A stretch of 64,000 nt of DNA from Acidiferrum sp963771295. GTDB lineage: Bacteria > Acidobacteriota > Terriglobia > Acidiferrales > UBA7541. Positions 43,895 to 53,414 of this stretch are shown here, in pieces (positions within the stretch are counted from its first letter, which is position 1; each line of letters opens with the position of its first letter). Location of the stretch: positions 1-64,000 of the forward strand of contig CAVYTB010000013.1 in the NCBI GenBank assembly GCA_963771295.1, given 5' to 3'. Position numbers and translations under genes: made by a program. The notes below the pieces were generated by a model. It was not told the origin of the DNA. It saw only the letters and a program-made list of their open reading frames with translations, and made no database searches.

Positions 43895-44050
43895 GGAGCG
43901 CCTCAGAAGCGGCCGCTACAACGGTACGAGCTGATGCTTGGTGGGGATGACATTACAAAAATCCAGGCTGACATAAAAGTCAGCGCTACATTGAAGAAGG
44001 AAGAGCGCCACGTCGGCGTGAGCGGACCGCCTCGGAAGGCGGCGGCTACA
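43895..44050 (+). repeat. Three stem-loops each followed by GCTACA
   Basis: GCTGAC-ATAAAA-GTCAGC (43967-43984) and CCGCC-TCGGAA-GGCGG (44027-44042) are perfect stems. A weaker version sits at 43899-43914. All three are followed closely by GCTACA. They occupy the intergenic stretch between the GH130 gene and the convergent AKR gene and may act as transcription barriers or be a small repeat family. Confidence 0.55.
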
Positions 44051-44061
44051 AGAATTCTCGT

Positions 44062-45072
44062 TTAGGCGTGAGCGTGGTCGGGGTGGGCGAGGATGGAGTC
44101 AATCTGAGCTAGTTCCTGCGAGGAAAAGTGCAGATTGGCTAAGGCTGCGACGTTTTGCTCGATCTGCTCGACGTGGCTAGCGCCGATGAGAGCGCTGGTC
44201 ATGCGTGGATCTCGCAAGACCCAGGCAAGGGCCATTTGTGCAACGGACTGACCGCGAGATTGAGCGATCTCGTCGAGAGCACGAACCTGCAACAGGCAGG
44301 TCTGGCTGACATCATTCTTCTTTAGAAATCCGTGAGGCTTGTTGACGCGAGAATCGCTGGGAATGCCGTGGAGATAGCGATTGGTGAGCAAACCCTGCGC
44401 GAGAGGGCAGAAAGCGATGCAGCCGATGCCTTCTTTTTCCAAAACATCGAGGACGCCGGCCTCGATTTTCCGATCGAACATGGAATATTTGGGTTGATGA
44501 ATAAGGCAGGGAGTGCCGAGGCGGCGGAGTGTGTTGGCGGCAGCTTCGGTTTGGTTTGCATCGTAGCTGGAAATGCCCGCATAGAGAGCCTTGCCGGAAT
44601 GAACCGCTTGATCGAGCGCGGACATGGTCTCTTCAATTGGCGTTTTCGGGTCGGGACGGTGGGAATAAAAAATGTCCACGTAGTCGAGATTCATGCGCTC
44701 GAGGCTCTGGTCGAGACTGGCGAGAAGATACTTGCGGGAACCCCAATCGCCGTATGGCCCGGGCCACATGTCCCAGCCAGCCTTGGTAGAGATAACGAGT
44801 TCATCGCGATGAGCGGCAAAGTCGCTGTTGAGGATGCGGCCAAAATTTTCTTCGGCGGAACCCGCAGGAGGGCCGTAATTGTTGGCGAGGTCGAAGTGGG
44901 TGATGCCGAGGTCGAAAGCGCGACGAAGCATAGCCTGGATGGTGCCGAAGGAGTCGACAGCGCTGAAATTGTGCCAGAGGCCGAGAGAAATGGCGGGGAG
45001 AAGCAGTCCGCTGCGGCCACAGCGGCGGTAATGCATGGAATTGTAGCGTGAGCTATCGGGAACGTAGGTCAT
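44062..45072 (-). CDS. Aldo/keto reductase (YghZ-like)
   Basis: 336 residues, TIM-barrel NADPH reductase. The N-terminal MHYRRCGRSGLLLPAISLGL is followed by HFDLANNYGPPAGSAEENFG, the strongest feature of the L-glyceraldehyde-3-phosphate reductase group, where Asp and Tyr are catalytic. Lys appears in VISTKAGWDMW and His in DIFYSHRPDP. C-terminal IGASHVEQIEQNVAAL binds the cofactor phosphate. It ends the GH94 operon (9 nt after the GH94 stop). In E. coli the homologue detoxifies reactive aldehydes; here it may handle sugar aldehydes or oxidised cellobiose products. Confidence 0.88.
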   Translation of the reverse strand: MTYVPDSSRYNSMHYRRCGRSGLLLPAISLGLWHNFSAVDSFGTIQAMLRRAFDLGITHFDLANNYGPPAGSAEENFGRILNSDFAAHRDELVISTKAGWDMWPGPYGDWGSRKYLLASLDQSLERMNLDYVDIFYSHRPDPKTPIEETMSALDQAVHSGKALYAGISSYDANQTEAAANTLRRLGTPCLIHQPKYSMFDRKIEAGVLDVLEKEGIGCIAFCPLAQGLLTNRYLHGIPSDSRVNKPHGFLKKNDVSQTCLLQVRALDEIAQSRGQSVAQMALAWVLRDPRMTSALIGASHVEQIEQNVAALANLHFSSQELAQIDSILAHPDHAHA

Positions 45073-45081
45073 TGGCAGAGC

Positions 45082-47526
45082 TTAACGCAATGTGGCTTTG
45101 ACCGAAACGGTTTTGGTGTTCGGCGCTGGAAGTGGAATGAGGTTGCCGTTGATGGCTGCGCCATCGATTTCGAGAGAGACGCTGTTGCCGTCTCCGGCGC
45201 GTTGAACTTCAATCTGGTAAGTGACCCCGCGGAATTTACGGCAAACCTTGAAGCCTTTCCAACTTTTCGGGATGACCGGCGAGATCATTAGCCCGTCGTA
45301 GGAAGTGCGGATTCCGAGAATCCATTGGGTGATGGCGTAGTAGTTCCAAGCGGCGGTGCCGGTAAGCCAGGAATTCTTGGCTTCGCCGTGCGTGGCGGCG
45401 TCGCGGCCCGCGATCATCTGGGCGTAGACGTAAGGTTCGCAGCGGTGCAGGTCGCTGATTTCCTCGCGAGCAGAAGGATTGATGCGAGAGTAGTAGTCGA
45501 ACGCGCGATCGCCATTGCCGACGCGTGTTTCTCCGATGATGACCCAGGGATTGTTGTGGCAGAAGATGCCAGCATTTTCCTTGTAACCCGGCGGATAAGA
45601 AGAGATTTCGCCGAGTTCGAGGTAATACTTCGAGTAAGCAGGCTGTTGCAGGACGATGCCATGCTTGGTGGACAAGAGTTTGTGCGTGGATTCGAGCGCG
45701 CGCGAGGCGTGACAATCCGTCAGGCCGATGCCGGCTAGTGTGCAGAAGCCCTGGGTCTCAATGAAAATTTTGCCCTCAACGTTTTCGTGGGAGCCTACTT
45801 TGCGGCCGTAGTCGTCGTAAGCGCGAAGGAACCACTCGCCATCCCAACCGTGCTTGAGGACGGTAGCTTCCATCTCGGCGACTTCGGTGAGATAGGAGAA
45901 CGCTTCGTCGGCGAGGCCGCGATGCTTGGCAATCTCGGCGAGTTCGCGTCCCGCGAGCACTAACAAGCCCGCGATAAAAACAGATTCGGCAACCTTGCCA
46001 TCCTTATTCGTGGTGGTCTGGAAGGACTGGCCAGGGGAATCGGAGAAGCAGTTCAGGTTGAGGCAATCATTCCAATCAGCGCGGCCGATCAGAGGAAGGC
46101 CATGGGGACCAAGACGCTCGCGCGTGTAGTGGAAGCTGCGCTGAAGATGCTCGTAGAGCGGGGTTTCTGAGCCGGGCACATTGTCGTAGGGCACCGGCTC
46201 GTCGAGGATGCTCCAGTCGCCGGTTTCTTTGAGATAGGCGCCCACGCCGATGATCAGCCAGTGAGGGTCGTCGTTGAAACCGCTGCCGACGTCGTTGTTG
46301 CCGCGCTTGGTGAGCGGTTGGTATTGGTGATAAGCGCCGCCGGTGGGAAGTTGCGTTGCGGCGAGATCCAAGATGCGTTCGCGGGCGCGGCCGGGAACCA
46401 TGTGGACGAAGCCGAGGAGATCCTGGTTGGAATCGCGGAAGCCGAGGCCGCGACCGATGCCAGATTCGTAGAACGAAGCCGAGCGAGACATGTTGAAGGT
46501 GGCCATGCACTGGTAGGCATTCCAGATGTTGACCATGCGATTAGTGTGCGCGTCGGGCGTGTCCACCTGGTAGAGGCTGAGCAGTTCATTCCAGTAGTGA
46601 CGAAGCTTTTCGAAGGCGGCGTCTGCTTTGGCTGGCACGAGATATTTGGCGATTAGCGCTTTGGCGGTTTTCTTGTTGATGGTTTGGGAATCGGGCGGAT
46701 CGAATTTCTGATCGCGGGGATTCTCGTGATATCCGAGAACGAAAACGATCTGGCGAGATTCACCAGGTTTCAGAGAAAGTTTGACTTGGTGAGAGCCGAC
46801 GGGAGCCCAACCGTGGGCCACGGAATTCGCGGATTGGCCACTTTCAACGACGGCGGGAGCGTCCCAGCCGCGATAGGGTCCAAGGAACGTATCGCGCTGG
46901 GTGTCGAAGCCGGCGAGTTTTTCAGAACAAGCAAAGAACGCGAAGTGGTCGCGGCGTTCCCGGTATTCGGTCTTGTGATAGATGACGCCGTCTTCGATTT
47001 CGACTTCACCAATACTGAAATTGCGTTGAAAGTTTGTGGAGTCGTCCTGAGCGTCCCACAGGCAGAACTCGACAGCGGAGAAAACGGAGAGCCCCGCGGG
47101 CTGGGCGCGATGATTGGTGATGGTGAGTTGCCAGATTTCGAGATTTTCGTCGAGCGGCACGAAGTAGCGAGTGCTAGCGGCAATGCCGTCGTATTTGGAG
47201 AAGATGGTGGTGTAGCCCATACCGTGACGGCAGGAATAATCCTCCAACTTTCGGCGCGTGGGCTGCCAGGAAGGAGACCAGAATTCGGCGGAGCGATCGT
47301 CGCGAAGATAAATGTAGCGGCCGCCGAGATCGAAGGGAGCATTGTTGTAGCGATACCGAGTGAGGCGTCGCAGGCGCGCGTCGCGGTAGAAAGAATAACC
47401 GCCGGCGGTGTTGGAGATGATGCCGAAATACGCCTGGCAGCCAAGGTAGTTGATCCAAGGAAGCGGGGTATCCGGCTGAGTGATTATGTATTCACGATTC
47501 GAATCGTCAAAATGACCAAATTTCAT
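45082..47526 (-). CDS. GH94 cellobiose phosphorylase
   Basis: 814 residues. The N-terminal beta-sandwich (about 1-290) includes PLPWINYLGCQAYFGIISNT. The (alpha/alpha)6 barrel contains GIGRGLGFRDSNQDLLGFVH, the catalytic Asp motif RADWNDCLNL (near 486) and PPGYKENAGIFCHNNPWVII, all typical of cellobiose phosphorylase. It converts cellobiose plus phosphate to glucose-1-phosphate and glucose in the cytoplasm, saving one ATP. It is the first gene of a two-gene minus-strand unit with the aldo/keto reductase, divergent from the GH9 gene. Laminaribiose or other beta-glucobiose specificity is possible but less likely. Confidence 0.92.
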   Translation of the reverse strand: MKFGHFDDSNREYIITQPDTPLPWINYLGCQAYFGIISNTAGGYSFYRDARLRRLTRYRYNNAPFDLGGRYIYLRDDRSAEFWSPSWQPTRRKLEDYSCRHGMGYTTIFSKYDGIAASTRYFVPLDENLEIWQLTITNHRAQPAGLSVFSAVEFCLWDAQDDSTNFQRNFSIGEVEIEDGVIYHKTEYRERRDHFAFFACSEKLAGFDTQRDTFLGPYRGWDAPAVVESGQSANSVAHGWAPVGSHQVKLSLKPGESRQIVFVLGYHENPRDQKFDPPDSQTINKKTAKALIAKYLVPAKADAAFEKLRHYWNELLSLYQVDTPDAHTNRMVNIWNAYQCMATFNMSRSASFYESGIGRGLGFRDSNQDLLGFVHMVPGRARERILDLAATQLPTGGAYHQYQPLTKRGNNDVGSGFNDDPHWLIIGVGAYLKETGDWSILDEPVPYDNVPGSETPLYEHLQRSFHYTRERLGPHGLPLIGRADWNDCLNLNCFSDSPGQSFQTTTNKDGKVAESVFIAGLLVLAGRELAEIAKHRGLADEAFSYLTEVAEMEATVLKHGWDGEWFLRAYDDYGRKVGSHENVEGKIFIETQGFCTLAGIGLTDCHASRALESTHKLLSTKHGIVLQQPAYSKYYLELGEISSYPPGYKENAGIFCHNNPWVIIGETRVGNGDRAFDYYSRINPSAREEISDLHRCEPYVYAQMIAGRDAATHGEAKNSWLTGTAAWNYYAITQWILGIRTSYDGLMISPVIPKSWKGFKVCRKFRGVTYQIEVQRAGDGNSVSLEIDGAAINGNLIPLPAPNTKTVSVKATLR

Positions 47527-47768
47527 ACGAGCGGCTCCAGGGCGGGACTGCGTGAACAGACAGGAAAGCTTAGTATAACGATATTTTAGTGGAAAAAAAC
47601 AAGTTTGAGGTGTAGATATGAAGCATGTTGACAGGGCAGGGTAGTGAGCGCCGGTCGGCCAGGTGTGTCCGGAGTCACGTCCTCAGGTGAGAACGGTCAC
47701 TGCCGTTAGCGGTCCCGCGGGAGAGGCTTGCAGCCTTGAATCACACAAAAAGAAGGATAGGTCTCCTT

Positions 47769-49526
47769 ATGACCGGGAGCACGAGTCGACGCGGTATTTG
47801 TATGCCAGGGATGTGGATATGGGTGGTGGTTGTGTTGGTGTTACTGCTGGGAATTGCGGGTAAGGCAGGGGGAACGGAAGCAGGAAGCGTGCAGATCAAA
47901 GTGGACCAAGTGGGCTACCTACCGGATGCGGCAAAGTTAGCGGTAGTAACTGGGCAGGCCACGACATTCGAAGTAAAACGGGCGTCGAACAATGTGGTGG
48001 TTTTCAAGGGCACGCTGGGGGCAGCAAGCCAAGATAAGGATACGGGCGATTCCGTGCAGATTGCGGACTTCACGAAACTGCGGGAGACGGGGACCTACTA
48101 TCTGGATGTGCCCGGAGTGGGGCGGAGCTGGACTTTTGCGGTCAAGCGAGACGTGTATTCGCACGCGTATTATCTGGCGATGAGAGCGTTTTACGGGCAG
48201 CGGTGCGGGACGGCGGTTGACTTGGGAACGGAGTTTCCAGGGTACACACATGCCGCATGCCATTTGAAAGGCGAATTTCACGCTTCGTCGGGGAAGCAAG
48301 GCGAGCGCAACAATGTTGGCGGATGGCACGATGCCGGAGATTATGGGCGGTACGTGGTGAATTCCGGAATTACGACCGGGACGTTGCTGTGGACGTGGGA
48401 GATCTACGGGCCGAAAGTGAAGGGTATCAAGCTGAATATTCCGGAGAGCGGCAACGGAACGCCGGACATCCTAAATGAAACGCGTTGGAATCTGGAGTGG
48501 ATGCTGAAGATGCAGGATGAAGATGGCGGGGCATGGCACAAGCAGACCAGCGAAAAGTTTCCCGGCTTTGTGATGCCGGAAGATGACCATTCGACGAGCG
48601 AAGTGATTGGGACCGGGCAGGCGCCATACAAGAGCACTTGTGCTACGGCCGATCTGGCGACTGTGGCGGCGATTGCCGCGCGCGTGTATCAACCGTTCGA
48701 CGCGAAATTCGCGGCTCGGAACCTGGAGTCGGCCCGAAAAGCATGGCTGTGGACGGAAAAATATCCTAACGTGGTGTTCAAGAACCCGCCGGGAGTGAAC
48801 ACAGGCGAGTATGGTGACAGTAATTGCAGCGATGAAAGGTTGTGGGCTGCGGCGGAGCTGTGGAGAACGACCGGGGATGCCACGTACAACGAATATTTTG
48901 TGAAGCACTACCCGGATTTTCGACAAGCCTTGGACACGGTGGCGCCGGAAGGATGGAACGACGTAGCAGTGATGGGGCTGTGGACGTACGCGCTGAGCAA
49001 GCAAAAAGGGGCGGACGCTGCGGTAGTGGCGGACATCAAGAAGCGAACGGCCGCGGCGGGGCACGCGATTGTAGAGCAAACGCGGAAGAATCCGTATCGC
49101 GTAAGCCTGCTGCCGAAGGACTATGTGTGGGGCTCGAACGGAGTGGCAGCGAACTACGGAATGGAATTGCTGGTAGCGAACGTGTTGGTGCCAGATCCGG
49201 CGTTCGTGGAAAGCGCGCAGGACGATCTTCATTACTTATTGGGACGCAATACCTTTTCACTTTCGTGGGTGACGCAAGTGGGGATGAATCCATACCGGCA
49301 CCCGCACCATCGGCCGAGCCGCGCGGACAAGAATGACGAGCCGTGGCCAGGATTGTTGTCGGGCGGGCCGAATGCGGGTCGACAGGACGATGCGCTGAAG
49401 AAGTTGCCGCAGGGATTGCCGCCGGCGAAAGATTATGTAGATGACCAGGCTTCGTATGCGAGCAACGAGATTGCGATCAACTGGCAAGCGGCGCTGGTGT
49501 TTTTGCTGGCCGGCACACTTCCTTGA
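47769..49526 (+). CDS. GH9 endoglucanase with N-terminal Ig-like domain
   Basis: 585 residues. A signal anchor/peptide (MPGMWIWVVVVLVLLLGIAG) is followed by a CelD_N-type Ig-like domain (VQIKVDQVGYLPDAAKLAVV, residues ~40-120). The GH9 catalytic barrel starts at HAYYLAMRAFYGQRCGT, with the base/nucleophile Asp pair in GGWHDAGDYGRY (near 188/191), HRPSRADKND and the acid Glu in YASNEIAINW (near 567). The start at 47769 is preferred over an upstream TTG. It hydrolyses beta-1,4-glucan outside the cytoplasm and feeds the phosphorylases encoded alongside. Confidence 0.92.
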   Translation: MTGSTSRRGICMPGMWIWVVVVLVLLLGIAGKAGGTEAGSVQIKVDQVGYLPDAAKLAVVTGQATTFEVKRASNNVVVFKGTLGAASQDKDTGDSVQIADFTKLRETGTYYLDVPGVGRSWTFAVKRDVYSHAYYLAMRAFYGQRCGTAVDLGTEFPGYTHAACHLKGEFHASSGKQGERNNVGGWHDAGDYGRYVVNSGITTGTLLWTWEIYGPKVKGIKLNIPESGNGTPDILNETRWNLEWMLKMQDEDGGAWHKQTSEKFPGFVMPEDDHSTSEVIGTGQAPYKSTCATADLATVAAIAARVYQPFDAKFAARNLESARKAWLWTEKYPNVVFKNPPGVNTGEYGDSNCSDERLWAAAELWRTTGDATYNEYFVKHYPDFRQALDTVAPEGWNDVAVMGLWTYALSKQKGADAAVVADIKKRTAAAGHAIVEQTRKNPYRVSLLPKDYVWGSNGVAANYGMELLVANVLVPDPAFVESAQDDLHYLLGRNTFSLSWVTQVGMNPYRHPHHRPSRADKNDEPWPGLLSGGPNAGRQDDALKKLPQGLPPAKDYVDDQASYASNEIAINWQAALVFLLAGTLP

Positions 49527-49649
49527 TTAAGATGTGACCCAAGTACGTTAAGCAGGAACATGGCGGCGGCAAAGTTCTATCGGTGGCAGCCGTGGTAATC
49601 AGTGGAAAGGTGCAGCGGAAACGAATGAGAGACTGACCGCGAAAGAAAG

Positions 49650-51587
49650 ATGCGCGGCAGGTCGGCCGGATTGAGGTGTACCTTGCATCTGCATGTGATA
49701 GACATTGCTATCATCATTGCGTACCTGGCGTTATCGGTGCTGATCGGGTACTGGGTGTCGCACCGGGCGTCGCGAGATATGAAGGCGTACTTTTTAGGCG
49801 GCAACGTGTTGCCATGGTACGTGCTGGGAATTTCGAATGCTTCGGGAATGTTTGACATCAGCGGGACGATGCTGCTGGTGTACTGGATGTTTGTATATGG
49901 CGTGAAGAGCGTGTGGATACCGTGGTTGTGGCCGACGTTCAACCAGATATTTCTGATGGTGTACATGTCGACGTGGCTGCGGCGATCGAACGTGATGACG
50001 GGCGCAGAGTGGATTCAGACGCGGTTCGGGAAGGGGCGTGGGGCGCAGCTTTCGCACATCATCGTGGTGATTTACGCGTTCATCAGCATCATTGGATTTT
50101 TTACTTATGGATTTAAAGGTATCGGGAAATTTGCCGCGACGTTTCTGCCCTGGCACTTGAGCGTGAACCAGTACGCGCTGATTTTGATTGCCATCACGGC
50201 GATCTATGTGATCAAGGGTGGAATGTTCAGCGTGGTGATTACGGAGGTGCTGCAATTCTGCATTCTGTCAGTGGCGTCGTTCGCGGTGGGAATCATCGCG
50301 ATGATGAAAGTGGCGCCCGGGACGCTGCAACGTTTCACGCCTGCCGGATGGGGCGATATCTTTTTTGGGTGGCACCTGAATATGGATTGGTCGAGCCTGG
50401 TGCCCTCGGCGAATGCGCGAGTTGCGCAAGACGGTTACGGGCTGTTTGGATTTTTTGTGATGATGCTGCTGTTCAAGGGGATTCTGATCAGTTCGGCGGG
50501 ACCGGCGCCAAATTACGATATGCAGCGCGTGCTTTCGTGCAAGAACCCGCGCGAAGCGTCGATGATGAGCGGTTGGGTGAACATCGTACTGAGTTTTCCG
50601 CGATATTTCCTGATCAGCGGGCTGACGGTGTTGGCGCTGGTGTTTTTCAGCGACCAGATCCGAGCGATGGGCACGAACATGGACTTCGAGCGCATTCTTC
50701 CGTCAGCGCTGGCGCTGTTTGTGCCGGCTGGATTGCTCGGAGTGTTGATCGCCGGCTTGCTGGCTGCGTACATGTCCAACTTCGCCGCGACGGTGAATGC
50801 CGCGCCGCCATATTTTGTAAACGACATCTACAAACGATTCATCAATCCGCATGCCAGCGCGAAAACCTATGTGCGGCTGAGCTATTTGAGTTCGTTCGCG
50901 GTAGTGCTGCTGGGCGTGCTGATTGGATGGTACGTGACGAGCGTGAACAATGTGGTGATCTGGATCGTAACGTCGCTGTGGGGCGGTTACACCGCTTCGA
51001 ACGTCCTGAAGTGGTATTGGTGGCGGTTCAACGGGTACGGTTATTTCTGGGGCATGGTGGCAGGAATGGCGTCGGCGCTGACTATTCCCACGATGATCAC
51101 AAGATTCGGGCCGCTGCAGGATTTTGCGCATGCGCATTCACTGAACCTGGAAGTGTCGGTAGGGTTTGGGCTGGTGTTCGTGATTTCGCTGATTGGCTGC
51201 TTCCTGGGCACCTATCTGACGGCGCCCGAGGACGAAGAAGTGCTGAAAGACTTCTACCGGCGCGTGCGGCCGTGGGGATTCTGGGGACCGATTTTAAGGA
51301 AAGTGCAGCAGGAAGATCCGTCGTTTCAACCGAACAAGGATTTCTTCCGCGACATGTTCAACGTGGTGGTGGGGATCGTATGGCAGATTTGCCTGGTGGC
51401 GCTGCCGATCTACATTGTGACGTGGAGACTGCGAACGGCGGCGATTACATTTGTCATCATCGCGGTGACGTCGATTATTTTGAAGTTCACGTGGTACGAC
51501 CATCTGACGGAACTGGAACATATTAACCAGTACGGTGGTCCGGTGAAGGACGCGCCAGAACCTGTGCCAGCGCCGGCGGCAGACTGA
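49650..51587 (+). CDS. Sodium:solute symporter (SSS family)
   Basis: 645 residues with about 14 membrane helices. The N-terminal helix region IAIIIAYLALSVLIGYWVSH and AYFLGGNVLPWYVLGISNAS (sodium-site region) are typical of sugar-type SSS proteins. GPAPNYDMQRVLSCKNPREA and the long helix pairs LLGVLIAGLLAAYMSNFAAT, YLSSFAVVLLGVLIGW follow. The soluble C-terminus is long. It lies 123 bp after the GH9 gene and is the obvious uptake system for the products of the endoglucanase. Substrate is inferred from context. Confidence 0.88.
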   Translation: MRGRSAGLRCTLHLHVIDIAIIIAYLALSVLIGYWVSHRASRDMKAYFLGGNVLPWYVLGISNASGMFDISGTMLLVYWMFVYGVKSVWIPWLWPTFNQIFLMVYMSTWLRRSNVMTGAEWIQTRFGKGRGAQLSHIIVVIYAFISIIGFFTYGFKGIGKFAATFLPWHLSVNQYALILIAITAIYVIKGGMFSVVITEVLQFCILSVASFAVGIIAMMKVAPGTLQRFTPAGWGDIFFGWHLNMDWSSLVPSANARVAQDGYGLFGFFVMMLLFKGILISSAGPAPNYDMQRVLSCKNPREASMMSGWVNIVLSFPRYFLISGLTVLALVFFSDQIRAMGTNMDFERILPSALALFVPAGLLGVLIAGLLAAYMSNFAATVNAAPPYFVNDIYKRFINPHASAKTYVRLSYLSSFAVVLLGVLIGWYVTSVNNVVIWIVTSLWGGYTASNVLKWYWWRFNGYGYFWGMVAGMASALTIPTMITRFGPLQDFAHAHSLNLEVSVGFGLVFVISLIGCFLGTYLTAPEDEEVLKDFYRRVRPWGFWGPILRKVQQEDPSFQPNKDFFRDMFNVVVGIVWQICLVALPIYIVTWRLRTAAITFVIIAVTSIILKFTWYDHLTELEHINQYGGPVKDAPEPVPAPAAD

Positions 51588-51609
51588 CGAGACGGCGCGG
51601 CAAAAGCGA

Positions 51610-51639
51610 ATCCCTCGCTTCGCTCGGGATGACAATTAA
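51610..51639 (+). repeat. 30-bp dispersed repeat, right copy
   Basis: Same orientation as 42538-42567, 28 of 30 identical. It begins 22 bp after the symporter stop codon, where it may act as a 3' end. Confidence 0.7.
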
Positions 51640-51752
51640 ATTGTGTGAGCTGTGAAGTTCCGTGCGGCAGCGCGGATCGAAGCAGTCGTGTGCGCGGTTG
51701 GTAGTGGAGTAGGACTTGCAGCGAGGAGTAGGATAGCGGGGAGGTGACGACG

Positions 51753-52658
51753 ATGAAAGCCGCTACCGATCGGCTGGAATGCTGGCCGGAATTGCCACTA
51801 AGTTCCTGGAAGGAGACGTATGCGACGGTGCATATGTGGACGCAGATGGTTGGGAAGGTGCGGTTGAAGCTGACGCCGCTTGTGAACCACTGGTGGAATG
51901 TGCCGTTGTACGTGACGGCGCGTGGGCTGACGACTTCGTGCATGCCGTATGGCGACAGGGCATTTGAGTTGTACTTTGACTTCTTGCGACACCAGTTGGT
52001 GCTGGAGACGAGTGACGGGCTGGTGAAGACGCTGGCGCTGCAGCCGCGGTCCGTGGCGGAGTTCTACCAGGAATTCAGGGAATTGCTACGGTCGGCGAAT
52101 ATTGAAGTGAAGATTTGGAGAATGCCGGTGGAGATTCCCAATCCAATCGCTTTCGATCAAGATCGAACGCACGCCTCGTATGACCGAGTGTCTGTGGAGA
52201 AATTCTGGCGCATCCTGTTGTCGGTGGACGCGGTTTTCAATCAATTCAGAGCAAAATTTATTGGCAAGTCCAGCCCGGTACATTTCTTTTGGGGAAGTTT
52301 CGATCTTGCGGTGACGCGATTTTCGGGGCGTCGAGCTCCGGAACGACCGGGAGCTGACGCCATAACGCGAGAAGCCTATTCGCAGGAAGTGAGCAGCGTG
52401 GGATTTTGGCCCGGAGGGGAGAATGTGCGAGGTGCGGCGTTTTATTCGTATGCGGCGCCCGAGCCGCAGGGGCTCAAGGATGAGAGCGCGCGTCCCGGTG
52501 CCGCTTCTTATAACCGGGACTTGGGTGAGTTTCTGCTCATGTACGACGACGTGCGGAAGGCGGAGTCGCCCACGGCTTCGCTGCTGGAGTTTTGCCAGAG
52601 TACCTACGAGGCTGTCGCAACGCTTGGCAAGTGGGATCGCAGCGCGTTGGAAAGATAG
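51753..52658 (+). CDS. DUF5996-like protein
   Basis: 301 residues, cytoplasmic. The start LECWPELPLSSWKETYATVH, then QMVGKVRLKLTPLVNHWWNV, YVTARGLTTS, FDFLRHQLVLETSDG and HFFWGSFDLAVTRFSGR match DUF5996 from memory; its function is unknown. The ATG at 51753 is taken because GGGGAGG lies upstream. It sits in the same direction after the symporter but with its own upstream space, so it may not belong to the sugar operon. Confidence 0.82.
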   Translation: MKAATDRLECWPELPLSSWKETYATVHMWTQMVGKVRLKLTPLVNHWWNVPLYVTARGLTTSCMPYGDRAFELYFDFLRHQLVLETSDGLVKTLALQPRSVAEFYQEFRELLRSANIEVKIWRMPVEIPNPIAFDQDRTHASYDRVSVEKFWRILLSVDAVFNQFRAKFIGKSSPVHFFWGSFDLAVTRFSGRRAPERPGADAITREAYSQEVSSVGFWPGGENVRGAAFYSYAAPEPQGLKDESARPGAASYNRDLGEFLLMYDDVRKAESPTASLLEFCQSTYEAVATLGKWDRSALER

Positions 52659-53414
52659 CGGAAGTGCACACAGACACGCCGTCCGGATTGCAAGAGTCAT
52701 TTCCTCAGGGGCTGAAGCCCACATAGTGACGCGCTTATGTCGGAGCTGAAGCTCCGACCCCCTAAAGAGACCAGTGATTTGCGTAAGCCGTGAAGTTGTG
52801 CGTTCCCGGGCGCGAGTGGTCACACCGGCAGAGAAGTGCTGGCGGACGAGGAACGCCCGGCGGCCTCCGCAAAGAAAGAGATGCGGCGGAAGCGCTGGAT
52901 GTCACACATGGAAACCTTGGCAGTTGCGCGGGACGTTAATTCACGCGGACAGGCAATTGGCGAGTACCCTCCGGAAAAAGCTGCGCATCGAAATAGAATC
53001 CCGGGACAGACGAAACCTGGGGATTGTTTGAGGATTTCGCAGGCCAAAACTGGTCTGATGGAGTGAGCCGGCGAAATTGAATGAGTCAAACAAATTGTTG
53101 AGCAAAATTCAGAAGACCGCGAAATTGCGCTACGCGCTCAGGCGTATTAATTGAAGAGGATGAAAACGAATTCACAAATGCGTTCTTTCAACAACTCCAG
53201 CCCAATGATGGTGGTTGCTCGCGGTCGATGTCTTAGCCGAACCCACGCGAGATCCGGGACGAACATGACGGAAATAATTCAGGCCTTCTAGATCAACCCT
53301 CAGCCCTACCAGCTATCAAACCAAGCAAGACCGAAAGGCGAATTGACCTGCGGGGAAAGTTCTATCGAAAGACAAAAACTGACGGCGACAAATTAACAGA
53401 CCACGGAGAACCAA
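52659..53414. other. Intergenic region with two hairpins
   Basis: About 750 bp without a supportable gene. Short frames exist on both strands but lack motifs. It contains the hairpins at 52708-52758. Beyond those nothing was recognised; the RND operon starts at 53415 with GGAG seven bases upstream. Confidence 0.45.
52708..52758 (+). repeat. Paired hairpins with TGAA tetraloops
   Basis: GGGC-TGAA-GCCC (52709-52720) and GTCGGAGC-TGAA-GCTCCGAC (52739-52758) share the GCTGAAGC core. The second is a perfect 8-bp stem. Such paired GGCTGAAGCC-type hairpins are common interspersed elements in Acidobacteria by memory. They lie about 50-100 bp after the DUF5996 stop. Confidence 0.55.
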
